Below are positions 27,343 to 40,106 of a stretch of DNA of 64,000 bases, one piece after another. The stretch is taken from positions 33,047 through 97,046 of the forward strand of contig CANTFL010001112.1 of NCBI GenBank assembly GCA_947650285.1, in the 5' to 3' direction. Source of the stretch: Hyaloperonospora brassicae. Its lineage: Eukaryota; Oomycota; Peronosporomycetes; Peronosporales; Peronosporaceae. Position 1 is the stretch's first letter. Each line of letters opens with the position of its first letter. The translations under genes were made by a program, and so were the position numbers. The notes below the pieces were generated by a model that saw nothing but the letters and a program-made list of their open reading frames with translations, was not told the DNA's origin and searched no databases.

Positions 27343-29346
27343 AGCATGAAATATAAACCTTGTCCGAACATCAGGCTTTCTAGGTCAAACCAAAAGCCCG
27401 ATGAGCTCGCAAATAAAATCAGGTTTGTTCCACCCTTCGTCCGAATGTGGCGGTTCGAGAAACCGCCACCTGCAGCGCTCCATCTGGGTCGCGTGGGTAT
27501 CAAATTCCGCGTCTTGATGGACCTCGCTATACTGCTGTTGTTGGAAACTCAGTACAGCCTGCGCTCGTTCAAGCTGTAAACGGGTCTCTGAGCTAAGGGT
27601 GGAGAAATGTTGGCCTCAGCGAAGAAAACAAGGTCTCGAGCCTGACGAAGCTCGCGAGTTCGCTCGTACCACAGCTTGAAGTCCACATTTTGCAACGCTT
27701 TGCGAGTTTTACATTTCCAGACCTCCCGCACCAGCCCGGGGTTTGTAGCCGTACATAGCGTATCACACACTTGGGATGCCTCAAATACAATGGCAGCCAC
27801 AATGGCAAGATAATCGATAAATTTGTTTGGAAAGCGCCAGCATCCCGGTCCTTGAGCTGTTTGCGTCGTATTTAGGTGTACCCGGTGTAGAAGAATACTG
27901 TACATCTAGATCCATGTCGATCACGATGTATATTAATGTTCAATATTGCAAACATGCATGGCCCGTACTTGAGTGAAATATATTGTCGAGTCCGACCAAA
28001 GGATCATTTGAAAAATTGTCCAACATGATAGGGGTCGAGGTCACTCCAATGAATATGATATTCGTTACCGATGTCCTTATCGTCCATCAATGAGCCGCAG
28101 AATACTTATCGCAAATACAAGTGGTGACCCAGTGTCGCCACTTCCACCTCCTGCGCACCAAATTTTCAGATTTGATTGACTTAGCTAGCACGCAGAAAGC
28201 GCAAGAGCGACCGCGTTCTAGCATTAATGGTAAGTCACCTCTTTAGTTACCGTCGAACGTGCAACCATCGGTAGCTTTAGAAGATCATCCGATTGATCTT
28301 ACATTCATTAAATGGTCAAAGTCTACGGACTTCATCAAGGTTTTCCTCAGGCGTTTTCAACGTAAAAACTATTCAATTCATAAAATTGAGCTGTATTTGC
28401 GCATGCTCAGCAACTCATCAACGATCGGTGCCCACGTCATCCAAAAAACTATGTTGATCTTCTGCGCAGCTAGTTTTATATGGTCTAAGGGAATGGTGAT
28501 GTCAAACGTATTGTAGCGTAAATGAAGCCTTGACAATAACATGTCGTAAGACTATTTGACTGCCCGCTCACCGCTCATGGCGCACGTCTTTTCTTGGTAC
28601 GTCGTTGTTGGTTGATGTCATGACCGGTATAAGCCAATGCACAAGTGTCACCATTCGGTTGCTCGATTTTACCCCCAAGGATCACGTTCATACAATGTAC
28701 CCTCTAGGCGTAATTTCGTACAATGTCACTGTCCGAGCAGTTTTGCCAAATGTGTTTTGCAAATTAGATTTACATCGACAACATAGTTACATAGTTAATG
28801 ACATACGACGGACTCGCCTCGATCGACGGAAGGATCGCTTACGAGCCTGTATCCAGACATATCGGCGCTCACACAGCGTCAAAAGATGATCAAAGCTGGC
28901 AAAGCCTGAAGAAGCGACAAGTGGGCTTTGACGAATTTTCTCTCGGCAGGTCAAGCCAGATTTTCAGCAGCGAGCAGTATAAAGCTTCTTGCCTACCTAT
29001 TGAAAGTGTAGCGGGATCGATGTGCTTGTAGCTACGGATTGCATTTCCTTATTGTACTCATATTTGTAGACAGCAACTTCCACATGTCAATGACCTCCTA
29101 TCGCCAAATGATACCAAACGCTTTCCAGACGCATGCATGCCATTGTTTACGAATCGCCACGAAGGAGCTTATCAAACGTAATCGCCCATCAGAAACAGAT
29201 CGTATTGTAGCTGATGTGCTACCAACTTGACCACAACTCAAACGCTTTCTTCAGTAGGCATAGATGGCCAAAAGTACCCGAAAAGTGTGCTCGAACAACG
29301 CTTCGATTCGGCTTGCAAGACCTCAGCATGTAGAGTCATGCACGCC
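27343..29346. other. No gene recognised; relic DNA
   Basis: A minus-strand coding relic may lie at about 27390-27905. It has two frames that would join across a frameshift, with Gln/Arg-rich coiled-coil-like residues (FQQQQYSEVHQDAEF), and I cannot assign it. From 27.9 to 29.3 kb the DNA is AT-richer, with short frames only. Confidence 0.35.
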
Positions 29347-30470
29347 TTACGTGTACAGCACGCCCGTCACGCTGTTTTTCATACCCGTTGACTGACAGAC
29401 CAGAGGACACTCCAATGTACCGAGCACGGACGACACCGACGCAGCTAAGGGTAGAAAGCTTCGCATGACGTCGTCTACAGTAGCGCAGACGTCGCGCAGA
29501 CTCACGAAAACGCGAACGCGACGTTTTCGTAACTCTCCCTACACAGCAGCAAGTCATCAGCAAACAGACCATCGTCCAACCAACTCTTATCGATCTATCG
29601 TCGTACATGCGTAAGCAGCGCCGCCGGGATCCCAACCACAAATTGTGGCACTTCCAGCGACGGCACCAGCGTCTGTTTCTTCATGTCTTCCGTCACAACA
29701 GACGTCGTCAATGTCCTCAGCTTTGCAGCAGGTTCCGCTTCGACACACGTGTCGCCGTAAACCGTCGACAGCTGTGAGCTCAGGCACACAATCTCCTCTG
29801 GCTCGATATGCGCTAGCAGCCTGTCGAGCCACACCCACGTCGCAGCAGGCGAGACTTCTTGCCCCACTAGTATCGCCAGCGAATTTCCCTCTTCCGACAC
29901 ATCGTGTCCCGTTTTTGACAATATGATTCCCGCGCATGGCGAGCCCTGCAGCGTTCCATTGGCATTGCCCCATTGGGACATTGTGGGTCAGTATCACCAA
30001 ATATCGGCCAGCAATGCCCAATTTTGTACGAAAAAAGGTACAGAACACCAACGCACAATCGTCGTCTGGTCACTGGTCACCAATGCCCCGACAGCAGTCC
30101 ACGAAGCTGTGAGCTGCTGCACGAACTGATGCGGAGCTCCAGGCATAGCGACGATCAACGTCCGGACTTGCACCGGTCCGTGTGCTAAGGGGCCAATCAA
30201 TTGACGCACTGAGCGGCTCCACTAGAACAGAAAAGCAAAAAAAAACGGACCAAGTTCTGTCATGTAACCCAACAGGTCAGTTTCCTACACGAGTCAGTCG
30301 TACCCGAAAAAAAGCTTTAAACGTCACGTCAGGAGCTTCCAAAGGCGCACTGTCACAGGCGCGAGAGCTGCAGAGAAGAGAGGACATGTTATTGGGCGTA
30401 TGAGATACGAGCAGTCGCTTACGTAGTACCTGAACTCGGCTTCCTCTGCGTAGCGAAGGGCGAGCGCCAT
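29347..30470 (-). CDS. PSMG1: Proteasome assembly chaperone 1-like protein
   Basis: Five exons: 30430-30470, 30304-30367, 30081-30221, 29607-29945 and 29347-29538. The introns (62, 82, 135 and 68 nt) are all GT-AG, and the joined frame is 777 nt, 258 aa. The order of weakly conserved blocks follows PSMG1/PAC1: a WLDRLL block in the middle, LRTL, then EVPQFVVGIPAALLTH aligning with the family's LPAAVL region. The C-terminus ends in GVLYT, close to the IYT ending of animal PSMG1. PAC1 pairs with PAC2 and guides assembly of the proteasome alpha ring in cytosol and ER. The length is slightly below the human protein. The small first exon (MALALRYAEEAEF) is the least certain part, and intron 3 could be partly retained. 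Assignment is by remembered family pattern, not a search. Confidence 0.7.
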
Positions 30471-33400
30471 GGCGTTAGTGGAGACGCAGTGGGGAAAGAG
30501 GTGATGTATAATTGTGTGAAAAAAGTGGAAAAGAGTCATTTTACAGCTTCCAAAAGTGAGTATTATGTGCGAATGGATCGATGTTGCGGCATGATCAAAT
30601 ATAGGCCTGGAGATGGTCCCGTATGATGAGCGATGAGCGTCTGTACCTTGACATTGACTGCATTGAACATGGAAGTTCTAGTAAGTTTGACAAATGTGCA
30701 CAACGCCCCTATGCGGCAGAAAGATTCGTGAGGTCATATTGAGACGTCTGCTGCGCAAACAAAATACACACACATGCGTCGATGGACTTCATGTAGCTAT
30801 TTTTCTCCCTCTTACTGGATGATTCGTTGTACGAGAGCTTATGTTCTTGTCTCATCAGTCAGATTGTTGAAAACTCGTAATATGTTTCCTTTGTGCAGCT
30901 GCGACAACCCAATCGTGAACAAAATCATCCTTTGTATCGATGCGATGTAGTTGGGACATCACCACACGCACGACCATTCTTCCCTCTTCCGACAGGTCGT
31001 ACTATCATGACCAAGATGGTGTACGCAGTCCATTCTTTGTTATCAGAGATTTGCTGTCCTTAATAGCTTGTTGCGATGAAGTTAGCTTCATCTACGGCCA
31101 GTGTCTTTTTCGCGGATAAGCAATGGCGTTGCACCTCTGGCGAGTACAGACAAGCGAGAGCGGCATCGGATTACGTTTGGTTATTGAAGAATAGGCGGTT
31201 ACAAGCGTCGCTGATTTTAAAAGTCGTGGGTACACGTGGTAATGTCCGATACACCGCACAACGAACACCAAACTAATTGTGCGCGCAGTAACTTATCACG
31301 CCATTTGACATTATGGGAGACTCTCCATATATTTCAGCAAACATCAAACACGCAATATCCTACATCGACAGAATTAGATTCATTACTATCCTCGGTAATC
31401 TGCTCGCGTGTTATTGTTCGTGGTAGTTACCCATCGCAGGTAATAAAGCGCAGAGTTAGGGATGGTGGCTAGCGGCCAATATGAGATAGCGCTGGTGGGA
31501 CAAGATTGGGTTTGTAGCCAAAACAAAGTATGAATAGCGAACGACGGAAATGGCACAGTCGTGTAGAGTAAAGATTTATTCGAACACATTTTCTTCGCTC
31601 CACGTCATCATCGATCTTGCAGCACATTTGACTGACAACCAATTATGCTATATTCACGCAGGTCAGTAACCGCGTACACGCAGACTAACGATGATTGCGT
31701 CGTAACAGATCCGGGCTTTTGAGGTAACCTTACCCACCTGTTGCATACCTTATGGTCAAACACCAGGTAATTGTTTCTTGGGGATATAAAACAAAGTGCG
31801 CTTAAGATTCACAAGTAAAAAGCACCAAATAAAAAAATAGAAGCAAAATGCATCAGCAAATAACCAAATATACCAATAATGTACATCAATACGGAGAAGT
31901 GGAAACGGCAATAATTCACTAAAAAGCAAAAAGGTACACTGTATCGTTTAATATACGACCAAATATTCACATACATAACTGCAGCTTTCAACGGGATGTT
32001 TGATGATGGCCGTATCAGCCAAATTGTGAAATCAATTGATCGCGATATTACAGTCGATATGTTCGTATTTCTTCTGCTCTTTTTCATCTTTCAGGCCCTT
32101 GACTAGTTGCAGAAGTAGTTGGTGGAGCTAGTGGGATGTCCATCCTCGTCGTGTTGACCTGAAGATGTTGTTTTTTCGTATACGCCGAAGCAACGTAGCT
32201 GATCAAGGCGCTTTGCTCTTATGCCCTATATAGTATTGCATCGAAGCCTTCCTCATGAATGTACTCGCTCCTGTTGCATATGACACGCTACTGTCCTTTT
32301 GCGATGTTCGCCCCACCTGTTGATCTCTAGCAGGGATCGTTACTGCGACACCACAACTGTATCTTCAAGTAGCATACGTCCACCAATACAACAGATGGAC
32401 GTAAGCTGCATTGAACGCCGAGCTTGGCCCATCACATTTGCACGCCCGTCCAAGCGCACGTCCTGTATCACTCGACATTATGGCATAAATGTTGACTCAA
32501 GCCTTGCACAGACCTGTGACGTATTCGAATCGAAACATGGCCCACTGATAACTTGATTGAGAGTAAAGCAATTTTTATACCAACATGAAGAAGCTCATAT
32601 ACTGAGTGTACATGCAGTGATTCTGACGACCACGCAACAATACTTGTCTCAACTTCAGATCTCACAAATTGTCACTTGCATGCTTAACTTATACACGGAC
32701 TGTCTTTTGCTGACAGATGCATCATCCATCGGCCCGGTAGGTTCGCTTACCAGCATTGTCTGTAACGAACGACAGGCACAGAAGCCTTACCAGGCGTGCA
32801 GCTTTATACACAACCGGCGTGTAGCCGCAACGGCAAGAAGACAACGACTTAATCGACAAATTAAAAAATAGATCTGAGTGTACATGTAACAGTCTGGTCT
32901 TTTTGTGTTCGTATGAATATCAATTACGATGACGCCTTCCATCACGACGTCTAGCTTTTGGAAGTCTGCCTGTTGGTCCAGTCTGTATTCGTGATGGAAC
33001 ACGTGCTTTTGCTGGATCAGATATGCTCTCACGGCTTTTTGCCAGCCTAAAGTGTGTAATTGTTGACGTTATGCTTGTACGTTCCCTGTATTGGTAAATC
33101 GTAGTCTTTGAAGTGTACTTCATATATTCATACGTTCGTTTGGTAAGGCCGTGCGATCCGAATTGCGCCAGGTTTACAGATTCAGCGTGTTTGTCTACCT
33201 ACGAAGCACTCGAAACGAACAGCACCACAAGACAGTTCCATAAGCTTACGATCGACCGCTAGGTGAGTTTGTTTGCTGCTCCTGCTTGTGTAGCTGTGAC
33301 GGTGCGAATAAATAGCGATCGACATCGCACATCATAGTGTGTGACTGTTCATGCTATGCGTGCATGCGTCCCTCCGCGTATTCTGTCCTCGAAAATGGGA

Positions 33401-35179
33401 AGAGTGTAGACCGTCGTGTGTGGTTAGCGTATTTTCTTTTATCTCTACGAGGTTGGCAAAGACGTTGGTGATTTTACTCCATACTTTAGCGAGACGAAGG
33501 TGTTCACAAAGGAACTCAGTAGACGACATTTCCTCCATCAAACCGTTTCGACCACGCTTTTCACCAAGACATAGAGTTTTACCAATACGGTATCAGCGTG
33601 TGGCTTCTGCAGCGAACAGAGTAAGATCGAATACTACCTCAGCAGTCGTATCTGCTCTACTCTCCTATTGTTGTACGGCAAATACTCAATTCGACCATCT
33701 TCAAGAACTACGTTCTGATTGCTCGCGCACCTGCACACTGGCGTCAACTCCCTTGTCCTAACAGTTGGCATCGTCGTTGAACACGCTTTATCCCAACTCA
33801 CACCGCCCCAACAGGATAGAGACACCAGACATCTTTACTACACTTGACATAGTTTTTTTTCGCCTTCATCGGTGCGAAGTGACGGCTCAATGTTTGGCAG
33901 TGTCATGTTTATAGACTTGATCGCATTGAAATCCAAAGACATGAATACTGCAAGCCGTTTGCGCTTTTAGATGAGTCGTACCAATGGCCACATGAATACT
34001 GGTGAGATTTGAATCCGATCGAGCCTGATTGCTGAATACATAATCGTTAGCTCTTTGAGACAGGATCAGCACGCTCCACAAGATGGACTTTGCTGCATCG
34101 CACTGCATCCATTTGACATGTACTTGCTACTGCAAGCGCATGCACGAGCCTTTCTAGCTGCACCTTTCACTTTATGTTACACGTCTCGCCTGGGAGCTGA
34201 CTTCGCACAGCGGAAACGAACGTAACGACATGCGACAGTAGAAGACGTCGACTGCACAGGGCTTAATCGATGACAACTGGCAAAAGGACGTAGATACGCG
34301 AAAGGTTGCCCACGTATTTGACAGCATGCGCTCACCTGTGTAGTACGTATTCATGAGTCGTATCGATCGGGACGTAGCTGCTGGATATCGCTTCACATTC
34401 GTGCGTAAGCTCAAGTCCGCAGCGAATGTGCCAGCAAGTGAGTAGCCTCGTTGCATTGCGTCACCTCTGTTTTCTAGACGGCCTCTCGATGTCTGGATAG
34501 TTCGTCTGCCCCGTGAAGCCTGCGATGGCATTACAGCCTGGTAGCCACCAGCAACACAGGAGGTACCGTTGCCGATCCCTCCCGTTGTCTTCCCAGATGA
34601 TACTCATTACTCAAGACACAGACACGCTCCTGATGGAGCTGTTGACGACAGCATATGCACTGTTGACATATCTATCGCAGACTTTCTTGTCGCGTCGAAG
34701 CATACACGCATACTACAGTGGCGTTGGTCACGTTTGATACAACGTATCGTTCCTGTCGTTGCGAATGGCTGAATCGAGCATTCGCGTCAAGTGTTGCTTG
34801 TCAAGCCTGCTACGTGGTCGATGATCGTCTGGAAAGCGCAAGATGCGATCGAAAAGTTCTTCGTTTGCCCAGCTCGTTCTGACAAGAGCCTCAGATAGAA
34901 CGTGCCGTAGCTTTCAGCTCGATGTCATCACCGTCGAGTCGACGTTGAGCATTGGCACGGTATGCAGAGGCACAGATCTACACGTGACTAGGACAGCACG
35001 TTCGACAATGGATCAGTTGCTTTACTTAGTTGGTTGTATTATCATTGGCACTCACGTCGCTGTATAATGGTAACGATAGTACAAGAGCTGGAGCAATCAT
35101 AGCATGGTGGTATGACGAGCGCGGAAGTCTCACCATAGCAGCACACTGCAACTCGAGCATCTTCTGTCTTCGTCGTGCT
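30471..35179. other. Long stretch without a recognised gene
   Basis: 4.7 kb with short overlapping frames on both strands, AT-rich from about 30.5 to 33.3 kb. The frames at 33351-33761 (plus) and 34172-34531 (minus) are the longest but have no motif and compete with frames on the other strand. It is most likely decayed repetitive DNA. No tRNA or rRNA gene was seen. Confidence 0.4.
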
Positions 35180-36607
35180 CTAGTTGTGGCCGTAAAAGGT
35201 CTCATTCGTGTACACGACCATGTCGTAGCCCGCTGGGCAGTACTTGAACGTCTTGTCGCTCACAATGTTCAAAAAGAGGTACTTCCCCGTCGTGAACGTC
35301 ACGTAGCCGCCCAGACTTGCGCAGATGGCAATGATAAAGGTGCCAATGACCTTCTCGTACAACGGAACGCGGTACCAGAACACCTTAAAGTAGAAGACGA
35401 TCGGGAGAATGATGCAGGCCATCGAAACCGCCCAGGCCCCGACAAAGTCGGTAAAGTCCACAAAGTGGTCCTTGAATAGTATGGCAATCACGAGCAGAAT
35501 CACGACAACGACAATGCGGAGGGTCATGTACTTGGCCGTCACGATAGGTCCGCTATTGTGGTACTCGTCCAGCAACGCTTCGGCCGATAGCACGTGCTCG
35601 GCATTCGCCAACGAGATCACTGAAGCGCTTGGCTTTGGCCGCGTGTCGATCGTCTCGAACGCTGGAGACTCTTCGTCAAAGTCAGTGAGCGCAGGCCGCT
35701 TGTGCATACCGAGGATGCCGCGCTCAGCAATGTACAGCACGGGGTTCAAGATCACGGACATGGCAATCGTAATGTGCAGCTGCATGAACATAAAGGCGAG
35801 CACGACTGCCCCGCGGTTTGCCTTCAAATTGAGCGCTGTGCCGCCAATGGCAAAGAGCAAATTCCCGGGAATCTGGCACCCCACGAACGCGTACGACGTC
35901 CAGCCGATCGTGAGGAAGAGGCAGCTCGTGAAGACCATAGTCGTGGCCACTACGCGGGGCATGCGCTCGGGCTGCGAGTGTTCTCGCTGAAGAGCTGGCA
36001 CGAGCACTGCAGCGGAATACGCGAGCGCGAGGTTCCCAAAGGAACTAGCGACCTGGCCAAAGTCAAACGCGGGGCGAATCACCGCGGGGTGGTCCGCGCC
36101 AATGCCCTTGACCAAGACGCTCAGGGCAATGGCATCCGCCAGAAGCGTCCCGAGGCAGCCCGCAAACGCTGCAGCCGCTCCTTCCTTCAGTGTCGGCGTT
36201 AGGATAACGGGCAGCAGCATGACAGCCATGAGGATGCTCCAGTACTGCTGATCGAATGCCCCAGGCGAGATGCCGTCGAGCAGAATGCCCCCGAGCACGA
36301 GGAACGCGCAGGGCACGAGACAGCAGACGCCAAATTGGACAAAGAGGACCACGTAGCGTCCCGCTTTGCCACAACACCACTCGCCCACGTCGCCGTAGGT
36401 CTTGACGTTCTTCGGGGCCGCCGACATGACCCGCGAGATCGCAACGCACGAGCAAATGTTGGCAAAGCCCATGAAGACGAGCGCAACGGTCGCGAGGGTC
36501 GCCCCTGAGCGAGCAAAGTTGGACGGGAGACCGAGCGTGCCAATGCCATACACAGTGCAGAAGAAGTTGAAGGCGATTTTCAGGTCTTCGGACGTGAAGA
36601 ACGCCAT
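35180..36607 (-). CDS. Amino acid/auxin permease (AAAP) family transporter
   Basis: A 475-aa intronless membrane protein from the ATG at 36605-36607; an upstream in-frame extension to 36694 is rejected because it adds unrelated residues before the family start. The first helix carries the family opening FNFFCTVYGIGTLGLPSNFARSG, shown here as GIGTLGLPSNFARSG, which matches the G-x-G-(I/L)-L-x-x-P unwound substrate-site helix of AAAP/SLC32-36/38 proteins. About eleven hydrophobic segments follow. A hydrophilic loop at about residues 300-360 (DFDEESPAFETIDTRPKP) separates the bundles. Substrates in the family are neutral amino acids, with H+ or Na+ coupling; the specificity here cannot be read. 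The C-terminus is short and polar (VVYTNETFYGHN), with a possible N-glycosylation site. Location could be plasma membrane or vacuole. Confidence 0.9.
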   Translation of the reverse strand: MAFFTSEDLKIAFNFFCTVYGIGTLGLPSNFARSGATLATVALVFMGFANICSCVAISRVMSAAPKNVKTYGDVGEWCCGKAGRYVVLFVQFGVCCLVPCAFLVLGGILLDGISPGAFDQQYWSILMAVMLLPVILTPTLKEGAAAAFAGCLGTLLADAIALSVLVKGIGADHPAVIRPAFDFGQVASSFGNLALAYSAAVLVPALQREHSQPERMPRVVATTMVFTSCLFLTIGWTSYAFVGCQIPGNLLFAIGGTALNLKANRGAVVLAFMFMQLHITIAMSVILNPVLYIAERGILGMHKRPALTDFDEESPAFETIDTRPKPSASVISLANAEHVLSAEALLDEYHNSGPIVTAKYMTLRIVVVVILLVIAILFKDHFVDFTDFVGAWAVSMACIILPIVFYFKVFWYRVPLYEKVIGTFIIAICASLGGYVTFTTGKYLFLNIVSDKTFKYCPAGYDMVVYTNETFYGHN

Positions 36608-38763
36608 GGCTGCTATGGAACCGGTGGACTCGGGACAAACGCACACGCGCAGTCGCTTCGGTTGCCGGCGGCGGTGCAAAGAACACAACTGCACGCAAAC
36701 AGACAGACAGATAGAGCCACGGACGAGTGCGTGGCGGCGAATCGAAAAGTGGCCACTGGGTCGTGTGTGTTTCCAGTGTTCTGCTACTACACTTCGGACT
36801 CGACAGGGGATCTCGTGGCTGTGCTGTGTCGCTCGTGGCGACGCAGGTCTGCTCCAATCATAGCAACGTGCGGCTCGTTACCTACGAAAGCGTTGAGCAG
36901 CGCTGACAGAGGGATGTGCTCTTGTGCGATAGGTTGATCCCGTGCGAGTTGACGCGCCGGTGCGTCACAAGCGCTTCGAGGCGCACGGCGTTTGACGACG
37001 CAGAAGGTCGTGACGCATCGGCCGAGCGGAACAGCGTCTGGCCGTGCGAGTCGTTTCCACGTGGATTTGAAGCGCTTTTCGAGGCGCTCTTTGAACAACA
37101 GACGGCGACGGTCTTTCGCACCCTTCGCTCGGGATCAGATGCGTCGTAGCTCGACGTCTGCATGGACTAGGAAGAGGGACACGGCGGACGAAGAGCTCGC
37201 CGGATACACACGCACACCTATATACCTGGCACTTGCGGGAAAAGATGGGAACAGGGCCGGCTGAGTATAGGAGACACTGGTGTCAAGGGACCGCAAAGTC
37301 GGTTCCTCTCGACCTGGAGGAAGATGCTTTGGTGTAGGATCAAGGGACACTGGATGGACGTCAAGACGCCAGTGGCTGGTTGGTTGGTCTCAAGTGGCAT
37401 TGCCATTGATTGCTGCGCTTTTCCGCGTGATGACTTTGTTCCTGAAAAAGGCGGCGTGTTGGACTAGTTGAGCTCTTCGTCTGTGCGGGCTGAGATGTGA
37501 CACTTGACACGAGGAACCGGACGTTCGTGTCGACCAGCTGACGTGAGTGCAGAGCCAAGCGGAGATTCGGACCGACTCGTTGGCACGGGAAGATAAATCC
37601 GGTTGAGCGCCTGCACTATATCCTACAGCACTTTTTGCTGTTGTCAGAGGGAGACGCGCTGTGCGAGAGTGCCTCGCGCTGTCTGGCAAATGGGCGGAAG
37701 AAGGATACGAACAGTGTTTGGAAGGTGACCGCCAACTACGTACTTCCCGTCTGTCCCTTTGTCGGTCGATCGGTCCATCACGCACACGATGCCCGCGTGA
37801 TTGGCATGAAGCGATATCGAGGGCGACTAGCGCAACATGCGAATGCTCAACGCTTGGAGCTTCGAAGGGTTCGGGCCCTCCGAACCACAAGCACTAGAAG
37901 TACGTTGTCGCAGCAACGGTAGCTGCAGTCGCTCGAGCACCTTCGACTCCATCAGTCAGAACGGCGATAACGCTCGCTCCTTGCAAGCTGTACACCAGAG
38001 CTCGTTGACGCAGAAGGGAACAAACGATGCTGTCTGAAGTACGTGCCGTGCACAGAGCTCTGGTGTCAAACGTAGTCTTCTTCTTACTCGACCACTGTAC
38101 ATGCTCATGGAGAAGATGCAGTAGCAGCAGGTAAGCTGACAACACTATGCTAGTGATAGACTGCACCTTTGCATTCCGCCGTCCCTACTGTCCTGGAGCC
38201 AATGCAGACAGGAGCGCTGGGCACACTGGTGAAAAATAGCTTCGCAGTCAGGGCCGACCACGCTTTAACAAGACCCAGTGGGCAGAGCAAGAGGATGTAA
38301 GCAACGATGGCAGCACTCGTGAGGCCACTCTAGACACCGTAGATATGGTTGCTATCCAAGGCAACACTCACGGACGCCTTACCACTCACCCATGCAACAG
38401 AAAGGACGAGAACTCCCGAGCGTACTCCTCTTTCTGCCTACCTATGACCACCACACGCGCTACCTGCGACTCGTGCCTTTTTGCAACAGCAGTGGTACAC
38501 GCACACATACGACACACGCGTGTCACTCGAAAGCGAAAGTATCTACCATAGGGCCGTGCGTACCCACCAAAGCTCATCGTCATCGTCATCATTATCATCC
38601 ATCCACCATCACCGCTTTTGTCCACCATTGAAACAGCCCCACATCACATACACAGATTCACCCACGTAGACACAGATACAGTCCCGTCACGACGCCTTTG
38701 TTCCATCCGCGACGCGTGACCTCAATCTGGTGCACCCGATACGACCACCGCCTGCACTCGACC
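36608..38763. other. No recognised gene between the permease and Sua5 genes
   Basis: A minus-strand frame at 36882-37163 (93 aa, ATG start, MQTSSYDASDPERRVRK) lies just upstream of the permease and could be a small gene, but it is compositionally Ser/Arg rich and has no motif. From 37.3 to 38.4 kb there are only short frames. A short (TCA/TCG)n tract lies at about 38574-38600, upstream of Sua5. Confidence 0.4.
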
Positions 38764-39858
38764 ATGGCGCGTCTGTTGCAACCCGATGCCAAAGGGTTCG
38801 CCATTGCCGCCGAGCAATTGCGTCTGGGGAACTTAGTGGCGTTCCCGACCGAAACAGTGTACGGGTTGGGTGCCAATGCTCTGGATCCACGTGCTGTGCT
38901 CTCCATCTTTGCTGCCAAAGCTCGACCGCTCACGGACCCATTGATTGTCCACGTACCGGCGCTCGAAGACGCAGTGCAGCTCGTAGAGTTGACACCCGAA
39001 GGCCGTCAAGTGTTCGACTGCCTCGGCAAAGCTTTCTGGCCTGGACCGTTGACACTCATTGCCCAGGCGATGTCCAGTCTACCACGGACATTGTCGGCCA
39101 ACACGGGCTTTGTCGGTCTTCGCTGTCCTCGCCACCCGATCGCTCAAGCTCTGTTGAAAGCAGCCAATGTCCCAGTCGCAGCGCCCAGTGCGAATCGATT
39201 CGGCCACGTAAGTCCGACCACGGCCCAGCACGTACTGGACGACTTGGGCTCGTGTGAACACTTGAGTATCTTGGAAGCTACCGAGGACGGGTGCTGTCAA
39301 GTCGGGATTGAGTCCACGGTGGTGAAAATCGTGCCCGAAGAGCGCAAACTCGTCATCTTCCGACGTGGAGGGGTGTCCGAGAGTATGCTGACCCAAGTGC
39401 TCAAGACCAACGCTCAGTTGCTTGGCGGACAGTACCAAGTCGTGACGATCCAACAGGAAGCAGCAATGGCGACAAAAGAGGCGCAGCAAGCGCCAGGGCA
39501 AATGATCACGCACTATGCGCCAGACGTGGACACGTATTTGTATCAGGCCGACGCAGCGGAGACAATGGACGCGTCGAGTGCACAGGATGTCAGTTGCTGG
39601 GTCGTGGTTGACTTCCATGGCAAGCTGGTCAGCTTAAGAGAACGCGTGAGAGCCTACCTCGATCTTTCGCCTGCGGGCGATGTCACTGAGGCTTCGCAAC
39701 GCATTTTCGACTCGCTGCGCTGGTCGGAAAACGTCGACGGCGTCGAGCGCGTCGTGATCACAGGAGTGGCTTCCGAGTCTCATCAACAGGCTGCTGCACT
39801 GCACGATCGTATGTATCGGGCGGCGTCAGGCAAACAGCGTGCTCTCCAGCTAGACTGA
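38764..39858 (+). CDS. SUA5: Threonylcarbamoyl-AMP synthase (Sua5/YrdC family)
   Basis: A 364-aa intronless enzyme. It makes threonylcarbamoyl-AMP from threonine, bicarbonate and ATP, the first step of t6A37 formation on ANN-decoding tRNAs. The YrdC domain occupies about residues 10-200. It has the opening LGNLVAFPTETVYGLGANAL, the KARPLTDPLIVHV substrate-binding block, and APSANRFGHVSPTTA, the Ser-x-Asn nucleotide site. STVVKI and FRRGGVS follow. The interdomain linker with PGQMITHYAPD and the C-terminal Rossmann-like Sua5 domain (about 250-364, ending in YRAASGKQRAL) show it is the two-domain Sua5 type, not the single-domain YrdC/TsaC type. The start at 38764 is chosen because it directly precedes the domain; an in-frame upstream ATG at 38698 would add 22 residues that could act as a targeting extension. 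The gene converges with the FAF2-like gene across 248 bp. Confidence 0.93.
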   Translation: MARLLQPDAKGFAIAAEQLRLGNLVAFPTETVYGLGANALDPRAVLSIFAAKARPLTDPLIVHVPALEDAVQLVELTPEGRQVFDCLGKAFWPGPLTLIAQAMSSLPRTLSANTGFVGLRCPRHPIAQALLKAANVPVAAPSANRFGHVSPTTAQHVLDDLGSCEHLSILEATEDGCCQVGIESTVVKIVPEERKLVIFRRGGVSESMLTQVLKTNAQLLGGQYQVVTIQQEAAMATKEAQQAPGQMITHYAPDVDTYLYQADAAETMDASSAQDVSCWVVVDFHGKLVSLRERVRAYLDLSPAGDVTEASQRIFDSLRWSENVDGVERVVITGVASESHQQAAALHDRMYRAASGKQRALQLD

Positions 39859-40106
39859 GGCTGTATGTTTCCGTGCTGGAAGTGCAAGCTGCGTCATGGC
39901 GATCATATGTGCTCACGGCTTGAGGTCGGCGTCATGCAGCTCGATGATATGTTCTGTGCGAACATGAAAAGCGTTTCTACTCGGCTTTTGCAGTCAACTC
40001 GACACGAACGTTTCTTAATTGCCACATGTAGAAGGCTCACGTAATATAAAGCTCAATCGTCTTACTCATTCGTAGCACTTTCAGTCATCCATCCGTCCTT
40101 ATGTAC

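Noticed and set aside
35702..36857. Overlapping frames on both strands of the permease
   Set aside because: Shadows of a membrane protein gene, without family features.
36882..37163. 93-aa minus-strand frame upstream of the permease
   Set aside because: ATG start but no motif and biased composition; could be 5' UTR. Not called as a gene.
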